Assembly: GCA_036365145.1 (NCBI GenBank)
Contig: JAEOAD010000018.1
Coordinates: 13,498,501-13,562,500 of the forward strand
DNA: 64,000 nt
From: Orientallactaga sibirica
Taxonomy: Eukaryota > Chordata > Mammalia > Rodentia > Dipodidae
Direction: 5' to 3'
Positions 29,400 through 40,650 of this stretch are shown piece after piece. A program made the position numbers and the translations under genes. Below the pieces are notes generated by a model. It searched no databases and was not told where the DNA came from. It saw nothing but the letters and a program-made list of their open reading frames with translations. Every line of letters begins with the position of its first letter. Position 1 is the first letter of the stretch.

Positions 29400-29690
29400 A
29401 GGAGTATAGTCATGTTTGAGAAATAGAAGAGTCTGTGGAGCTGGAGGGTGAGCATGTGAGTGTCAGGAGCTAGATCAGACAGACCTGTTGGGTCAGTCTT
29501 GGGGGATCATAGGGAAGATTGTGAATTTCTTTCTGACATAAGACACTGAGAAGTGTAGAGGAAGAAAATGACATAATATGATATAAGTTCTAAAAGTATC
29601 ATCCTGAATGCCCTGGGAACAATAGACTGTGGAGTTCCTCTAAAGGGTAGAAACAGGGAGCCTGTTAAATAGTATAGTTATTCCATCACA
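29400..29690 (+). repeat. Ancient unassigned repeat, fragment C continued
   Basis: Continues the interrupted old repeat with motifs such as TCAGACAGACCTGTTGGGTC and TTTCTGACATAAGACACTGA. More of it may lie at 30373-30680. Confidence 0.35.
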
Positions 29691-29880
29691 AGATGATAGT
29701 TATACCCACGTGTATACTCAAAAGAACTGAAAGCGACATGTAAAGGGGTACCTGTACACCAACCTTCACAGTGCATCAAAAGTCAAAAGGTGGGAGCAAC
29801 CTAGGTATTAGCAGATGAATGGGTAAGAAGAATGTGGCATGGGTGTATAGTAGGATATTGTTCAGTTTTAAAAATATGGG

Positions 29881-30053
29881 CTGGGGAGATTGCTCAGTGG
29901 TTAAAGACACTTGCTTAAAAAGCTTGATGGCCATGTTTGATTCTTTAGCACCCCTGTAAACAGATGCATAAAGGAATGCATGCATCTGTGTTTTGTTTGC
30001 TGTGGAGAGAGTCCCTGGTGCACTCATACATTTCTTTCTCTTGTTCTGTCAAA

Positions 30054-30096
<43 letters not shown>

Positions 30097-30112
30097 ATAT
30101 TTTTAAACAAGG
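29881..30112 (+). mobile_element. ID-like tRNA-derived SINE (plus)
   Basis: GGGCTGGGGAGATTGCTCAG head, GATTCTTTAGCACCC, TGTTTGCTGTGGAGAGAG, CTTTCTCTTG, then a long (AAAT)n tail at about 30046-30098. Inserted into the ancient L1. Confidence 0.9.
30046..30098. repeat. (AAAT)n microsatellite
   Basis: Thirteen uninterrupted AAAT units grown from the SINE tail. Confidence 0.95.
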
Positions 30113-30679
30113 AAAAGAAAGGAGATTCTGACACATGTATTATCTTAAGTTACATAAGCCAGGTACAAAAGGACAAAATATTGTATGATTCTAATGAGAT
30201 CAGTACCTAGGATAACCACATTCACAAGGAGTGAAAACAGACTAGAGACTACATGGGACTGTGGTGGTGATGTCTATACAATACTGCCAATGTACTTAAC
30301 ACCACTGAGTTGAGTGTTAAAGTGGTCATGATGGTGAATTTTGTGTAGCTTATATTTCATTACAATTTAAAACTTATGCCAGCAGCTTGAAGTAAGAGGA
30401 AGAGATGGTAAGACATGCTGGGTTTTGCATACTTTTAAAAGATTCAGGCAATGGGGATTTTCAGATGGTTTAGATTTTATGTCTGAGAACAAAAACGGAA
30501 TTGGTGTTAATACCAAGCTTATAGGTGTGAGCAACTGGAATCAGAGTTACAGTTTTCTGATAGGAGGGAATCAGTGGGGAGAAGGGAGTAAGAGAAGCAA
30601 GTGAAAGTTTAGTTGCAATTGTGCTATGTGAGATGTTTATAAGAAATTCAAATGAAAATTGTGAGTTAACCACAAGCTA

Positions 30680-31992
30680 ATGACTGGTCTCTTTAGTAAG
30701 GCCTTCCCTTCAGAAATCCCTGAGGATCCTAACACAAGAAGTTCAGTATAAGATTCGTTATTTAAAATATACCAGTTAGGTAAATTAGGTCAGATGTTAT
30801 TTGAACATACCTTATAAAACAGAGGCATAAGTAAATTAATGAATAAAGTAAAGCACATCAGCCTTCCAGGACAATAGAGAAAGAGCTTTGATGCTCCTGT
30901 GATTATCCCTAATGTAGAATTTGTGGCCGTGTAATCCAGGGCTAATTGCACTTTTGAAATCAGTACATTTTGTTCATTATCTTTTATCATGAGGTGGCCA
31001 TAATTCTCTTGGCTCTTCAGTTGAAGTTTAATAGAAGAATCTCACACTCACCCTGGTCTCTCTTACCTGACAAATTAGGGTAATATAGAAAGCAAATCTA
31101 ACCTGAGCTGCAAATTGTTAAATACTTTAATTTTCATCTGTGTTTTGTGTTGGAAAATAATTTTAATATTAAAGGACAGCTGTAGACCACTAATGACTTG
31201 AATACAGTTTGACTGTTTTCATGAAGTGCTCTGTGGGATGTCAGAATATTTAATTCAGGATGTTAAAAACATCCCAAAATGTCACAATAATTATATCACA
31301 GCAGGCAATTAAAACACTGGAAAATGCCAACTGACTAAGAGTGTTCCTTGTTATTTAGGAAACTATTAAGAACCTGACATATAAAGTAAAAATTACTAGT
31401 TATAACTTTCTATTTCAACACACAATTTCATCATCAGATATGACATTGACACTGGATACAGTCAGGGTCACACTAAAAAATGCAGCCCAAAGAACTGAGG
31501 AAGAGGCTTCCATTTGATCTTTCACTTTAGAATATCTATATTCACACATTATAAAAAACATTGTTTGGTTTTATGTATCATACCATATGTGCTGCAATAC
31601 CCTTCACACAATGGCTGTGTTAATTATATCCTATGTTGGCAGTCTTAATTGATCTGATTTTACCATCTAAAATTATGGGCAATGGAATTAGTTCCTCTTT
31701 TTTCAAATTGTACTTTTCTAAATCCTAATGGATTAACAATGTAATGCAGGAGACTGGGGCAGTGTTTGCATAATCTCTGAGGATTAGAGTGTCATTCTCA
31801 GTGGGGAATTTAAGAGCTGACTAGGATGAGCAGGATAGAAATATATTCAGGCACCCTTAAATGCAGAAAACTAAGTATACCCAAGTCCCCAGAGTGTGAA
31901 TGCAATTATAAGGATGTGCTTATTTTGACTATGACAATAACTTGCCCATGCTACAACATTTGTAAATACTGTATTTATAAATAAAGAAACAG
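30680..31992. other. Single-copy stretch; possible conserved element at 30780-31010
   Basis: No repeat recognised. The part around 30860-31000 has clustered ATTA/CTAATTGCA homeodomain-like sites and little simple sequence, which often marks conserved noncoding DNA. This is a guess from base texture. Confidence 0.3.
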
Positions 31993-32005
31993 TAAAACTT
32001 AATTT

Positions 32006-33556
32006 AATTTTATTTTATTTTATTTTTCAGATTTTATTTATTTTTTTTCATTTTTTAAATTTATATTATTCTGATTTTACATTCATAGTATTGGTTCCAT
32101 TGTCCTCCTCCCTGTCCTCCCACTTTCAAAGGGACCCTCATCAATGGGGAATGTGGGTTGTGCATTGTGAGGTTAGTCCAGAGGTCTGGGGTGTAGGCCC
32201 CAGTCTCTATGCATAATGCCCCAACTTGTGACTCTAACAATCTTTTTCCCCCCTCTTCCATGAGTTTCCCTGAGCCACTTTGGGGTCATTTTAGTTCTTT
32301 TTCACTGATGAGGTTTTTGGGAGCCTCTGTGTCTCTGGATATCTGGCTTAGTTGGAGTTGGATGTTCTCTGTGTTTATTTCCTTCAGCCTTTTTCTGGTG
32401 TTGTGATCGCCATGAACGCTGAACTCTTGCCCTTCCCCTGTGTTGTTCTATGGTTTCAGCTGGGCCCTGGTGAGGTGTGGTTAGCTGATCCTCCCTTCAG
32501 GTTCATTGTCCACCTGAAAAAAGATAAGCAAATTCTCCAATGGAGAGAAAAGTTAGTACTAGGTAGAAGGGATGACCATCTATGTTTTGGAGGGAATTTT
32601 GTATGCGTTGGCTCTCTTCTAGCCCACATTTGGTGGTATCTTGCTCTAGGAGACTGAGCTTATTTTTTGTACCTGGTTTTGACTTATTTCCCAGTTCCAG
32701 CAATGAGTTGCATTCCACTGAGTGGATCTGTTAGCCAAATCAAGAACAGTTGGTTACCCACCATGGCTGTTTGCCACTACTGCACTTGTATGAGCATTAT
32801 GTCATGTTGTTTCCTGCTGGGTATCTTAGACTTCAAGTTGTTTGGACCATTGTAGGACATTTTCCCCCAGTTGCTAGTGTAGCACCCTCTGGTACTAGAC
32901 TAGCTAACTGTCTGGGGACTGACCTTCTTCCAGATTCTGGCCAGGTCTCTCTGTGTTTGGTCTCACACACGTATGCTATCTTTGACAGTAGGGTCTTACC
33001 ATTAACCTTTGGTGGGTCACCAAGAACTCTGACAGAATTCTGTCTTTTTTTGGGGGGGGGTAACCTTGTAGGTGTCTCGGATCAAGAGCTCATTGTGGAG
33101 TTTAACCCCGTGCTGGCACTGGGAGTTTCAAGTCTTCACCTAGAAAGGTGAGGGAAGAAAAAGATAGATAATATTATAGAGGAAGTGAGTATAGAAAGGA
33201 GAGGTAGGAAGAGAGAGTGAGAGGGAGAGAGAGAGAGAGAGAGAGAAGCAGGACAAGATTAGGGTTAGCCTTCATGATGCTCTCTCCAGATTCCTGTGAT
33301 TTGGGTGTTCCCGCTGCGGGCCTGCTGAAGGATCAATGTTTTAGCCTGTTGTTCAGAGTAAAGATTTTTATAGCATCTTTTTCCTTTTGGGTCCCAATTG
33401 TATCCCTGCCCCTTATCCTTCCCCCCACCCTCTCGTTCCCTCCCACCCTTACCTTCCCCCCATCCCACCCCCCCTTGTCTAGTCCTCAGAGTGTTTGTTA
33501 GGTTTGGCTGCATGTCACATAGGTTCAGGTTAAGAGTGACAGATAAACAAGACCAT
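32006..33556 (-). mobile_element. L1 3' end, copy 2 (minus), with target duplication
   Basis: A 5'-truncated L1 of 1.55 kb that consists of 3'UTR only. The left edge holds the T-rich tail. Collinear with copies at 13655-14590 and 38865-40650. A pyrimidine-rich tract (about 33420-33475 in plus) is the reverse of the G-rich tract typical of L1 3'UTRs. TAAAACTTAATTT at 31993-32005 and 33557-33569 is the 13-bp target duplication. The plus strand, antisense to L1, has open frames of 133 and 101 codons. Confidence 0.88.
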
Positions 33557-33570
33557 TAAAACTTAATTTT

Positions 33571-35820
33571 AAACCTGAACTTGCATTTGGAGAAATTCTG
33601 TAAAAATTTGAAATGGCTATTTGAAGAGTTAAATCCTATCTTTAACCAATAACCTTAAGGACTTATCATATTTTATAATTAGCACCACAGTATTCATAAA
33701 AAGCAATATTTATGACAACCAGAATATTTGTTTTGACCAATGGGAAAGATGGTGGGAAACAATTACCTGCCTTCAAGAGATGAACATGATTAAGCGAAGT
33801 TATGTCACAGAGCACCTCACAGGAGGCCCAGCAGAGAGTAGTTGCTAAATACATTTAAGTTCCTTATTTTTGAAAACAAACAACACCATAAAGAATAATG
33901 GAGGCAGCATTTGGCAAAAAAGGATAAAGAAAACCAGGCAGGAGGGGAAGGCAATATCTGAGTCATGTTCAAACACAGGGTAGATTTCCATGTTCACACA
34001 ATTTGGAGACCTTTCTGTAAAAAGACAGAACAAAAAAATTTCAGTACAAATTAGGAACAAAATTGAATATTTGAGAATGAGAAAACACAACAAACAATAC
34101 TTTAAAAAAATTGATGAATACGATGAGTATCCCCAAATGAAGAAAAGTATTTTATTTTTAATGCTAACTTATCTGTCATACCACTAGAATGCCTTCTTTT
34201 CTTTACTATTTTAATTGTATAGTTTTTGGTCATATTTATGTGACAATGATTTTGTATTCTTCCCATAGACAGCAGAAGGGAACTTGGTAATTCAATCTTT
34301 TCTTATGCATAGTAGTCAAATATGATTTTTTTTCAAGATAACTTTCATCTTCATGACTTAGTATTTATTTATATCCTGCTGCTGTCAAATTTGAGGAATC
34401 ATTTACTCAACATTTTTCAAATATGAGCTGTGAGATTCAGGGCATTTCAAATTTTCTTGTAGTGTTAATGCTGACAATAAGCAATTTTTCCCCTTGGCAG
34501 AGGAATGTTAACTATCATCTTTGTTGATGTAAGCTTTACTTGTTATATCTGCAATAAACGTAAGCCTGTTTTTAATGTGTTCACATCATTTACTCCTGTT
34601 TATTAATTAGATTTATAAAATGTCCAAGAGCCTATTAATTACTTCTACTCAAAATCTAATTTTTCCTCTTAATTTATTCATTTGTTATGATATGAATGCT
34701 TTAGTTAACAATTTGGTTTTCAATGTCCAGACAACTTCTGATGTTACTATTTTTTACTTGTTTTATTGAAATATACTAGTTATTTAAAAATAATTTAATA
34801 ATAATTTAAATGTGACAGATAATGCCCTTCCTATGCACTCAAATTAGGGGCCTGTAATTCCTAATTCCTGGCACTGTTTTATAGAACTGTCTTTCTACAT
34901 GGCAATAGAAATTGTGTATCTGAACTTTATCAAACTTGCCATATCCATCAGCAGGAAGTATTCCTCATATTGTGATAGCTTGCAATAAATGTGCTATACT
35001 TGGAAATGATTGTGACACAGGACTCAGACTGGATGAATAGCCACCTTGACTTCCTTATCTCAGTGCCCCCAGTGTCCCAGTAATTCCAATACCTGCTGAC
35101 ACAAGAGGAACTTTGAAGTAGGGGAAGTCAGAGTGGAATAGACAGATGTCATTACCAATTGTGAGAGTATCTTTCTGTTAGAAAATTTTCAAAAACATGA
35201 GGCTATCAGAACACCTTGCTAGGGTCCTCGTGGCCTTGACAGGGTTCTGTGGAAGTAGAGACCCTGAAGCCTCATTTGTGTTATGGTAATTCTGTCTTGG
35301 TCCAAGCTTCATTATAAAGTTATTTGTGGTTTGATTCCTGCCAGCTAATCCAGCCTGATGTCTCATCACTTTTCCTGTTTGCTTTCTTTGGCTGAGTCTC
35401 AATCTCTTTCAGTTCCTTGACTCTTCCATGCTCTGTCTTATCCTGGTGCATTCACCAGTACTGTTCTTGGTCTGGCTAAATATTCATCCTTTACCTGTCA
35501 TGACCTGAGAAGTCACTTAGCTTTCCCTGACTACCCAAGCCCCAGGTTAAAGTGTCTCTCACCTGTTCTTTAACAGTATCTTAATAATAATAGGACAACA
35601 ACAGTATTCCCGTGGTATGATGTATAAGGAAAAGACCAGTATCCTATTCAATATTTAGCATGCAAATGCTTGTTAATCTTTATTGTTATTAGAGGTTTGT
35701 TTATGAGGAACAGGTTTTATTTTTCCTCTTTTGCAATCCAGGCACGATTCCTGGAATATTTGGTAAATATTTCTGGAAATGCAAAATGAAAGGGTAGACT
35801 ACTCTAGGTTGAGGGGATGG
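33571..35820. other. No recognisable feature
   Basis: 2.2 kb of AT-rich single-copy-looking DNA. No exon, RNA gene or repeat that I recognise. Some parts (34500-34680) are rich in ATTA motifs. Confidence 0.5.
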
Positions 35821-35822
35821 TA

Positions 35823-35996
35823 CTGTGATCACTAATATTGTCAACTTGACAGCAACTAAAACCACCAAGGAGACAAATCTCTAGTCATGTCTCACAGAGA
35901 GTTTCTAGATTTACAGATACAAGCAGAATCACTTTAATTGGGTGGAGCACTATCCCATGGTCTGGCATTCTGTACTGATACTGTAAAAATAGTCAA
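35823..35996 (+). mobile_element. ERVL (MT2-like) LTR, 5' part only
   Basis: TGTGATCACTAATATTGTCA ACTTGAC start, then CACAGAGAGTTTCTAGATTT and TTAATTGGGTGGAGCA, as in MT2-like LTRs. Broken off before the 3' half, where L1-like sequence begins. Confidence 0.6.
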
Positions 35997-35999
35997 ATG

Positions 36000-36575
36000 C
36001 CTAGAGAAATCAAAAGCTGTAGGAAGGAAGTGGCTATTGTTTCACTGAGTGTATCCACTTATATACCCACCAAATTGTTCTTTAAATTTTTATGTTTTGC
36101 GTATAGATTAGTCCTGCTCTCACTTTTGGTTAAAGGAACTTCTATTTCTTATGGCAGTGACTACTTGACTACTGGAGAGACTCAAAACTCATTAAAGTGT
36201 GGAGAAGAAGTGACAGTTTCCAGCACTAAACAAGACATCTCTATCACACTCTGCAAGGACCAAGGACCACTGTGGTGGAAAATACAAGAGCCAAAGATGG
36301 GAGGAGTGCTTTGGAATGTTGTATGTCCTACACAAAATGGAAATTGCATTTATGACCTCACAGTGGCTATTGCTACCTGAGTAAGACCTGCATAACATGA
36401 GGGAAAAGAAAAAAATGACATCAAAATAGAAGATAAACTGGTTGGAAAGAAGCAAGGGTTCAGTGCACTGCGGGTGTTACTGACAGGAGACAAAGGAAGG
36501 TGGTAGAAGGGGATTGTCATCAGGGTATTGTATATATGTATGGAGGTTGTCAATAAAGTTACAAAAAAAAAGTTT
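36000..36575 (+). repeat. Older rodent L1 3'UTR fragment (plus)
   Basis: GACTCAAAACTCATTAAAGT, TATCACACTCTGCAAGGACC, AAGAGCCAAAGATGGGAGG, GACCTCACAGTGGCTATTGC and AGTAAGACCTGCATAAC follow the order of old rodent L1 3'UTRs (Lx-like) as I recall them. Ends TCAATAAAGTTAC plus a poly-A run at 36562-36570. It differs from the L1 family at 13655, 32006 and 38865. The 127-codon open frame across it is not a gene. Confidence 0.6.
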
Positions 36576-36582
36576 TCTTGGG

Positions 36583-36780
36583 CTGGAGCAATTACTCAGT
36601 GGTTAAAGGCGCTTGTTTGCAAAGCCTGATGGCCTGGGTGTGATTTGAATGGCCATGTAAAGCCACTTGCACAAAGTGATGCATGCACTTGCAGCTCATT
36701 TGCAGTGGCAAGAAGCCCTGATGTACTCATTCTCCCTCTCCCCCTTTCTCTCTGAGTGTAAATAAATATATATTTTTAAA
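36583..36780 (+). mobile_element. ID-like tRNA-derived SINE (plus)
   Basis: GGGCTGGAGCAATTACTCAG head, AGCCTGATGGCCTGGGTG, CATTTGCAGTGGCAAGAAG and a CT tract with an AAATAAATATA tail. Directly after the L1 poly-A. Confidence 0.9.
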
Positions 36781-36799
36781 CCTGTCTTGTGTTTAAATT

Positions 36800-36960
36800 C
36801 CAGCCCCACAACTGCATGACCACTGGAAGTTACTGAACATTTTTATGCCTTTTTCTTCACCTGTAAAATATAATAACCTCATGTGGGCTGTGTAAATTAA
36901 ATAGGTTAATATATCTACTTAGAACAATTTATGATATACAGTAACATCATGGTACATCCT
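36800..36960 (-). repeat. MIR SINE relic (minus)
   Basis: AACTGCATGACCACTGGAAG, TTACTGAACATTTTTATGCC, TCACCTGTAAAATATAATAA and TAAATTAAATAGGTTAATAT in MIR antisense order. Confidence 0.7.
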
Positions 36961-36981
36961 ACTATAAAAATTCATAGCTTT

Positions 36982-37212
36982 GGGCTGGAGAGATGGCTTA
37001 GCGGTTAAGCGCTTGCCTGTGAAGCCTAAGGACCCCAGTTCAAGGCTCGATTCTCCAGGACCCACGTTAGCCAGAAGCATAAGGGAACACATGCATCTGG
37101 AGTTCGTTTGCAGTGGCTGGAGGCCCTGGCGTGCCCGTTCTCTCTCTCTCTCTCTCTACCTATTTCTGTATCTCTTTCTCTCTCAAATAAATAAATAATA
37201 AAATATTTAAAA
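36982..37212 (+). mobile_element. Near-consensus ID-like SINE with 16-bp duplication
   Basis: The best-preserved copy in the window: GGGCTGGAGAGATGGCTTAG, CGGTTAAGCGCTTGCCTGTG and GTTCAAGGCTCGATTCTCC, with a polymerase III A-box-like TGGCTTAGCGG and B-box-like GTTCAAGGCTC. TTGCAGTGGCTGGAGGCCC, a CT tract and an A-rich tail follow. AAAAATTCATAGCTTT is duplicated at 36966-36981 and 37213-37228. Confidence 0.96.
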
Positions 37213-37339
37213 AAAAATTCATAGCTTTATTCTAATCAAAAAGTTTACTCATTTAAAGTCAATCACCTTTCAGCTTTACCATCAACCTGATGTTTAAAAG
37301 ACTTGAGGTCAAGTTTAAGGTCAAGAACTTAAAAACCAT

Positions 37340-37490
37340 CAATCAAAGCTCATCATTTTCCAGAAGAGGAAAATTAGTGCAGAAAATATTAAATAGACTG
37401 TCCTCAGATTACTCAGCCAGCTTGGCAGGGCCAGGAGCAGAACATAGATCCCTCCACATCAAGCTGCTGTGGCAAGTTTAGAAATACAAT
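37340..37490 (+). repeat. MIR SINE relic (plus)
   Basis: TCATTTTCCAGAAGAGGAAA, CCTCAGATTACTCAGCCAGC and AGGAGCAGAACATAGATCCC follow MIR sense order. Confidence 0.65.
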
Positions 37491-37499
37491 CTTAATGGC

Positions 37500-38245
37500 A
37501 TGTCTTGAGGAAAATGGGAGGTAAAGTGGCTGGGTTGCTCCTCTGAAGATGATGTGTTCATCTGCCCATTACAGGAGCCAACCTGGGTACTAAGAATCTA
37601 GGAGTGCACAACCAGCATCACAGTAGACTTGTGACTTGACGTGTGATCCAGCCTACACTGTCTTCATTTTGGATGTCAAGGACTCTGATGTCATGGGAAG
37701 AAAGCTGTCAAGATAATTGAGATCCTGGTTCTTAGCATCCAAATTTAAAAACAACAACATATAAATGCCATCCTCACTGTGTCTTCTGCTTATGTATATG
37801 CACTAACACCCTCCAAACTGGAGGTACCAGTCCCTCTGTGGCATTTGAAAAAGAAGCAAGTGGAATTCTAGAAGACTAAGTGTGTTAGGGTTTAGAACCG
37901 ATATATTAGGACACACCACAAAGAACGTATCAGAAAGGAGCAGTTCTTCCTAAAGTGCTTGATGATTGGCTGGCATTAGAATCCATCCCTACACATTGCA
38001 TGGTCTATAAGTGCTATTTATCCAAGTAGCAGCCCTACCTTGTCATACATAAATCTGCCAGGAGGATTACTGTCATTTCTGCTCTAACAAAACACATGAA
38101 TTTGCACTAATGGGTTCTCTCTTCGAAACTTTATAGGGCCCCATTTAACTTAGAGTTTTGAAAGACAGAAGATCTGTGGAGAAGTGTGAACTTGACAATT
38201 AACTATATCTGTTTAGCCAAATAGGTTTTTATATTATACTGCAAA
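37500..38245. other. No recognisable feature
   Basis: Unassigned sequence. 37880-38060 could be part of an old LTR but I cannot support it. Confidence 0.45.
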
Positions 38246-38249
38246 TAAA

Positions 38250-38395
38250 TACAAGGATAAATGATAGATAATAGATAAGTAGATAGGTAATAGACAAGTA
38301 GATAGATAATTGATCGGTAGATGACAGATAAGTAGACCATAGATAAGTAGATGATAGATAGATAGATGATAGATAGATAAATGATAATGACCAGG
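38250..38395. repeat. Imperfect (GATA)n array
   Basis: Many GATA/TAGA units broken by single changes (GATAAGTAGATAGGTAATAG and similar). The purest run is at 38350-38380. Confidence 0.9.
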
Positions 38396-38502
38396 AAGGA
38401 AGACTATGCTTGGTTTTAGATTATCTTCATGGGACTATTGGGTAAAAAAATGCCTTTGTCAGAAGGGATAACACAGTATTTCATTTTAGTTCTGCTTATT
38501 TA

Positions 38503-38723
38503 TTTATTTATTTATTTATGAGAGAAAGAAAGAGAGAGAGAAAGAGAGAAGAGAGAGAGAGAGAGAGAGAGAATGGGTGCACCAGGGCCTTCAGTTACTG
38601 CAAACAAACTTCAGATGCATGCACCACTTTGAGCATCTGGCTTACATGGGTACTGGGGAATTGAACATAGGTCCTTTGGTTTCACAGTCAAGTGCCTTAA
38701 CCACTAATCAATCTCTCCATCCC
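38503..38723 (-). mobile_element. ID-like SINE with 15-bp duplication (minus)
   Basis: (TTTA)n start, GA tract, TTACTGCAAACAAACTTCAG and ATCTCTCCATCCC at the right end. AGTTCTGCTTATTTA duplicated at 38488-38502 and 38724-38738. Confidence 0.95.
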
Positions 38724-38864
38724 AGTTCTGCTTATTTAAATAAAATATATTTTAAAATATTCATGAGCACCTTCCACATGATGGAGACCTCACTATGCTA
38801 ATTCTTGTATGTGTGAAGAAAACCAAAATGTAGGCCTAATCTTCAAGCAACTTACTCTTGAAGT

Positions 38865-40650
38865 GGATGATATATGCTCTGTGTCTAGAGTTGCCAACAG
38901 ACCCAGTTAGTCCCTTACTGGGCATTTACCCTAAAAGCTCCATGCCTCAGTTCAGAGAGATTTGCTCAACCATGTTTATAGCTGTTCAATTCACAATAGC
39001 TAAGAACTGGAATCAACTCAGATGTCCATTATTAGACAAATGGATAACCAAGATGTGGTATATCTACATGATGGAATTCTACACAGCAGTAGGGAAAAAT
39101 GACACAATGAAATTTGAAGAAAAATAGTCGAACATGGAACCGATCATTCTCAGTGAACTCGCCCAATCACAGAAAGATAAGCATTGCATGGTCTCACTCA
39201 TCTGTGGCTCCTAATCTGAATCTGTCTGAGATGCTGACATATCTAATAAGCATCTTGAGGACCAGACAATGGGGAGGGTGAGGCAGGCAGGGAAGGTAAG
39301 GGGGGGGGGGACACAAAACTGGACCCAAATGGAAATGGCACCATAACATCCTATATCCTGGAAGACAGACTAAAAGGTTCAACCTTCATCAAGTCCTTAG
39401 AGGGAACACCTGATTCACAGGGCCCTGGAGAGGGTATGATGAAGACTAACCTTAATCTTCTCCTGCTTCTCTCTTTCTATCTCTCTCTACCTTTTCTCTC
39501 TCTCTTCTTTCATTCTCTTTTATATTACTTATCTTTTTTTTCCTTCTTTTCCCTTGGTGCTGGCCTGTAAATCCCAGTGCCAGCATGTGGTTAACATCCA
39601 CAATGGGCTGTTGATCAGAGAGACCTACAAGGTTTCCCAAAAAAGATAGATTTCTGTCAGAGTACTTGATGACCAACCAAAGGTTAATGGTAAGACCCTA
39701 CTGCCAAAGACACCATATGCTATTGGTACAGAACATGGAGTGGCCTGGTTGGAATCTGGAGGAGAGTCAGTCCCCAGACAGTTAGCTTGTCTAGTGCCAG
39801 AAGGTGCTACATGAGCAACTGGGGGAAAGTGACCAACAACTGTCCAAGCAATGCATGATCTAAGTTTCTCAGCAGCAAACAACCTGATGTGATGCTCACA
39901 CAAGGGCAATAGTGGCACATAGCCATGGTGGGTAACCAACTGTCTTTTATTTGGCTAACAGTTCCACTCAGTGGAACAGAACCCATAGCTGAACTGGGAA
40001 ACAAGTCAGAACCATATCCAAAAAATGAGCTCGCTATCCAATATCAAGCTCCCACCAATCGTGGGCTACAAGAGAACCTACACCTATAAAATTCTCTCTA
40101 TAATAATAATAGCTATCCCATTTATCTGGCGCTGATCTCTCTCTCCATTGGAGAATTTACTTTTGTTTTTCAGATAGATGCAGGACCTGTGGAGAGAATC
40201 AGCCCATCGTACCTCACCAGGGCCCCAGCTGAAACCATACAGTAACTGGGGAAATGAGCAAGAGTGCTTCTTTCTTGGTGAACCTGGTACAAACACAAGG
40301 GTGAAGGAGATAGACACAAAGAACATTCAACTCCTACCAAACCAGATATCCAGAGACACAGAGACTCCCTAGACCTCATCACTGAAGTAGATCTAAAACA
40401 ATCCCAACATGGTTCAGGGAAATTCATGGAAGAATGGGTGGAAAGATTGTTAGAAGCACAAGTTGGGACATTATATACAGAGACATTGCCTCTCCCCATA
40501 ACTGATGGCTACCCCCACAATGCATGACCCTCATTCCCCAATGAGGAAAGTCCCTTTGGAGGGGGGAGGACAGGGAGGAGGCCAATGGTGGTACCAGCAT
40601 GACTGTATACACACTATCTACATAACTAATAAAAAGAGAAATATATTAAT
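38865..40650 (+). mobile_element. L1 3' end, copy 3 (plus), with ORF2 C-terminus
   Basis: The left part encodes the C-terminal end of L1 ORF2 (frame 38858-39127: LLGIYPKSSMPQF, NWNQLRCPLLDKWI, MWYIYMMEFYTAV), closing at TAG 39125-39127. A 3'UTR of about 1.5 kb follows, with a G run (39301-39310), a pyrimidine tract (about 39455-39560) and the blocks shared with copies 1 and 2. Ends ACTAATAAAAAGAGAAATAT. This copy fixes the sense strand for the others. 5'-truncated; no target duplication found. Confidence 0.85.

Larger units (their letters stand above)
29690..30372 (+). repeat. Ancient L1 3' end, split by SINE
   Basis: Matches the order of an old mammalian L1 end: ACTCAAAAGAACTGAAAGC, CAAAAGGTGGGAGCAACC, GATGAATGGGTAAGAAGAAT, GTAGGATATTGTTCAG, [SINE], ACATAAGCCAGGTACAAAAG, GTACTTAACACCACTGAG and GTGGTCATGATGGTGAATTT. 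Untranslatable, no frame left. Confidence 0.75.

Noticed and set aside
35997..36380. 127-codon frame resembling a secreted small protein
   Set aside because: It coincides with an old L1 3'UTR fragment that ends in a poly-A run, and starts inside a truncated LTR.
37560..37740. Possible processed pseudogene
   Set aside because: Translations in all frames gave stops and no recognisable protein; no poly-A tail or target duplication.
38250..38395. Possible satellite or CRISPR-like array
   Set aside because: It is a simple GATA microsatellite in a mammalian genome.
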